A DNA stretch of 64,000 bases, taken from the NCBI RefSeq assembly GCF_001486585.1, contig NZ_LN909044.1, positions 625,488-689,487 of the forward strand, written 5' to 3'. Position numbers and translations under genes: made by a program. Shown piece after piece: positions 62,823-64,000 of the stretch. The stretch is from Paenibacillus senegalimassiliensis. Lineage in GTDB: Bacteria; Bacillota; Bacilli; Paenibacillales; Paenibacillaceae. Positions within the stretch are counted from its first letter, which is position 1, and every line of letters starts with the position of its first letter. Below the pieces are notes generated by a model. That model was given only the letters and a program-made list of their open reading frames with translations, did not search any database and was not told the origin of the DNA.

Positions 62823-62967
62823 GATGATCATCTCCTTTCATTTAGTTTAGCATATCTTTTACAATCTCTGGATTCATATGACTCCTATCATTTAGCCAGA
62901 ACTCAAGATAAGATATCATTTAATGTATACGCTGCTGTACTAGTCAATTGTAAAAGGAGCTTCTATT

Positions 62968-63384
62968 TTGAAGAAAAAAATCAGTGGTCTTCTTATCGCT
63001 TTGATATTGATCTGTGTCAGTATTCTGGCTATAAACTTATATCATGGTCTTATAAGTAACAAAACGTACGATCTCCAGCTTGGACATAACCCTAATCAAG
63101 AGCTGCCCAAAATGGATGATGATGGAGTGAGTTTCAAAAACGACACCAGGCTTATTGCTATGGCTATCTACCCGGACAAAAAGGAACAGATCTTACAGGC
63201 TCAGTTGTATGTAACAAAACGTGGTGAAAGTAGAGTTCTTCAAGTGGAGAAGATGAGAGAGACTGCCGATTTAGCTGCATTTGAAATGAGACTGCGGAAT
63301 TTAAGTTGGGAGCCGGGAGAATACACCATTTATTTTAAACGGGGAACTGAAATTCAACTCTCTCTTGATTTTACACTAAAGTAA
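62968..63384 (+). CDS. Unrecognised membrane-anchored protein
   Basis: 138 residues, TTG start at 62968 behind AAAGGAGC. One N-terminal membrane helix (LLIALILICVSILAINLYHG), then an outer domain of beta strands (IAMAIYPDKKEQILQAQLYV, ETADLAAFEMRLRNLSWEPG, YTIYFKRGTEIQLSLDFTLK) with an immunoglobulin-like pattern. Orphan gene between two minus-strand neighbours. No function suggested by sequence. Confidence 0.65.
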   Translation: MKKKISGLLIALILICVSILAINLYHGLISNKTYDLQLGHNPNQELPKMDDDGVSFKNDTRLIAMAIYPDKKEQILQAQLYVTKRGESRVLQVEKMRETADLAAFEMRLRNLSWEPGEYTIYFKRGTEIQLSLDFTLK

Positions 63385-63414
63385 TTTAGGTACTTCACTC
63401 CTATCCGCAATTTA

Positions 63415-63449
63415 AAAATCACCCCCTTAACATCTAAGAGGGTGATTTT
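63415..63449. terminator. Bidirectional terminator after the 138-residue membrane protein gene
   Basis: AAAATCACCC and GGGTGATTTT with a 15-base loop; A/T-rich flanks serve both directions. Confidence 0.78.
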
Positions 63450-63498
63450 GACGCTCTTTTCACCTTACAACGGCCCTCAAGATAAGTAGCCGCAGAAC

Positions 63499-63609
63499 CT
63501 AGCCGCCCAATCCATGAATCAACACTTTGATGATGCCAGGATCAGCCAACACTCCCACCGCTATTGCCCAACTAAGCACGCTTGGCAACAACAAGCTTCT
63601 TCTCTTCAT
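63499..63609 (-). CDS. Short secreted signalling-peptide-like precursor (36 aa)
   Basis: 36 residues from the ATG at 63609 with GAGGTG in front. Plan of a Phr/NprX-like propeptide: basic start MKRRS, hydrophobic export core LLLPSVLSWAIAVGVLA, then a short polar C-terminus DPGIIKVLIHGLGG, from whose end an active peptide could be cut. It overlaps the 3' end of the helical-repeat receptor gene by 38 bases, the layout of receptor/peptide pairs. The peptide role is inferred. Confidence 0.68.
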   Translation of the reverse strand: MKRRSLLLPSVLSWAIAVGVLADPGIIKVLIHGLGG

Positions 63610-64000
63610 TGGTTTGCACCTCACATAATAATTTTTTATATTGCTTACGACCACTCTCGGATGCCCCATGTCTAAATCTTTCAAACAATCGAATACAGTG
63701 GATCAACATGGACTCATGATTGTAACGGATGGCAAGTTCTAAACCCTCAAGCAAATACCCAAACCCTGCCTCATACCTCTGAGCCCTAAAATGGTAATGT
63801 GCAAGTTCGGAAACATACCGGATATATTGATCCGCCACAATTTGTGCATTGTAGGTTCCTAGACGAGAGCTTCGTTCCTCAAACACTAAACTCGGTCCAT
63901 AGTGCTCCAGCAAATGATCCACATTTAAACCAAAACGATTAGCTGCCTGCAAAATGCGATACATGGCCGGGATGCTCTCTTCAGCATAATGAGCAACATA
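63572..64000 (-). CDS. C-terminal part of a TPR-repeat (RRNPP-like) peptide-sensing protein, cut by the window edge
   Basis: An open frame of 143 codons including the stop runs off the right edge. It is all helical with tetratricopeptide-like repeats (ELAHYHFRAQRYEAGFGYLL, LELAIRYNHESMLIHCIRLF), as in the C-terminal peptide-binding domains of Rap, NprR and PlcR-type proteins. The N-terminal effector part (helix-turn-helix or phosphatase bundle) lies outside the window. The internal ATG at 63964 is not the start. The tail overlaps the small peptide gene, strongly suggesting a paired system. Confidence 0.75.
   Translation of the reverse strand, partial: YVAHYAEESIPAMYRILQAANRFGLNVDHLLEHYGPSLVFEERSSRLGTYNAQIVADQYIRYVSELAHYHFRAQRYEAGFGYLLEGLELAIRYNHESMLIHCIRLFERFRHGASESGRKQYKKLLCEVQTNEEKKLVVAKRA

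Noticed and set aside
63572..63964. 130-codon protein starting at 63964
   Set aside because: The frame is open beyond that ATG up to the window edge and there is no ribosome site, so it is part of a longer protein.

Overview
The window reads as chromosomal DNA of a spore-forming Gram-positive bacterium of the Paenibacillus type. Evidence: a spore photoproduct lyase operon (splA-splB), PBSX-style contractile tail genes, many ABC sugar-uptake operons with lipoprotein binding proteins, strong AGGAGG ribosome binding sites, frequent TTG and GTG starts, and T-rich intrinsic terminators. I see no rRNA, tRNA, transposase or CRISPR array.

Layout. (1) 1-11200, minus strand: an almost complete contractile tail operon in PBSX xkd order (tail terminator-like, sheath, tube, assembly chaperone with a predicted -1 frameshift, tape measure, LysM hub protein, baseplate proteins, first 599 codons of a fibre-like protein). 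Capsid, portal and terminase genes are not found upstream, so it looks like a headless, tailocin-like module. (2) 11600-14360: a Fic-domain enzyme with a very good sigma-A promoter, then a sigma factor/anti-sigma pair. (3) 14460-16106: a secreted beta-helix protein. (4) 16328-24819: a carbohydrate locus with ABC importer, GH4 glycosidase, PfkB kinase, class II aldolase of the KbaY/GatY type, DeoR regulator and a divergent SIS-domain protein, suggesting use of a galactoside or amino sugar through a tagatose-like route. (5) 25043-26159: a TerC-family protein under a yybP-ykoY (Mn2+) riboswitch. (6) 26226-30598: serine hydrolase, Gfo/Idh oxidoreductase and ThuA protein, with a divergent AraC regulator. 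(7) 30632-31920: splA-splB. (8) 32036-39372: a LacI-controlled operon with ABC importer, MATE transporter and PHP phosphoesterase, with a perfect 20-bp palindromic operator. (9) 39421-40276: divergent HxlR regulator and RidA-family protein.

(10) 40379-62441 is the most unusual region. A minus-strand transcription unit starts at a TATAAT promoter, passes through a class I cyclic-di-GMP (GEMM) riboswitch ending in a T-run, then encodes two giant secreted fibronectin-III proteins (one with PA14, one with a von Willebrand A domain), two small membrane-anchored helical proteins, and a 3236-residue WapA-like YD-repeat protein with a C-terminal toxin domain, followed by a DUF1871 immunity gene. Downstream lies an AT-rich array of small immunity-type genes mixed with broken pieces of the YD-protein core, severed toxin ends and copies of the same terminator: a record of toxin-tip replacement. 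The arrangement suggests a contact-dependent toxin and its surface apparatus switched by c-di-GMP.

(11) 62578-64000: two small membrane proteins, then the C-terminal part of a helical-repeat (TPR/RRNPP-like) protein whose end overlaps a 36-codon secreted-peptide-like gene, a layout typical of peptide quorum sensing.

Limits: all homology calls come from reading the sequence. Residue numbers are hand-counted, and start sites were chosen from ribosome binding sites and family N-termini.
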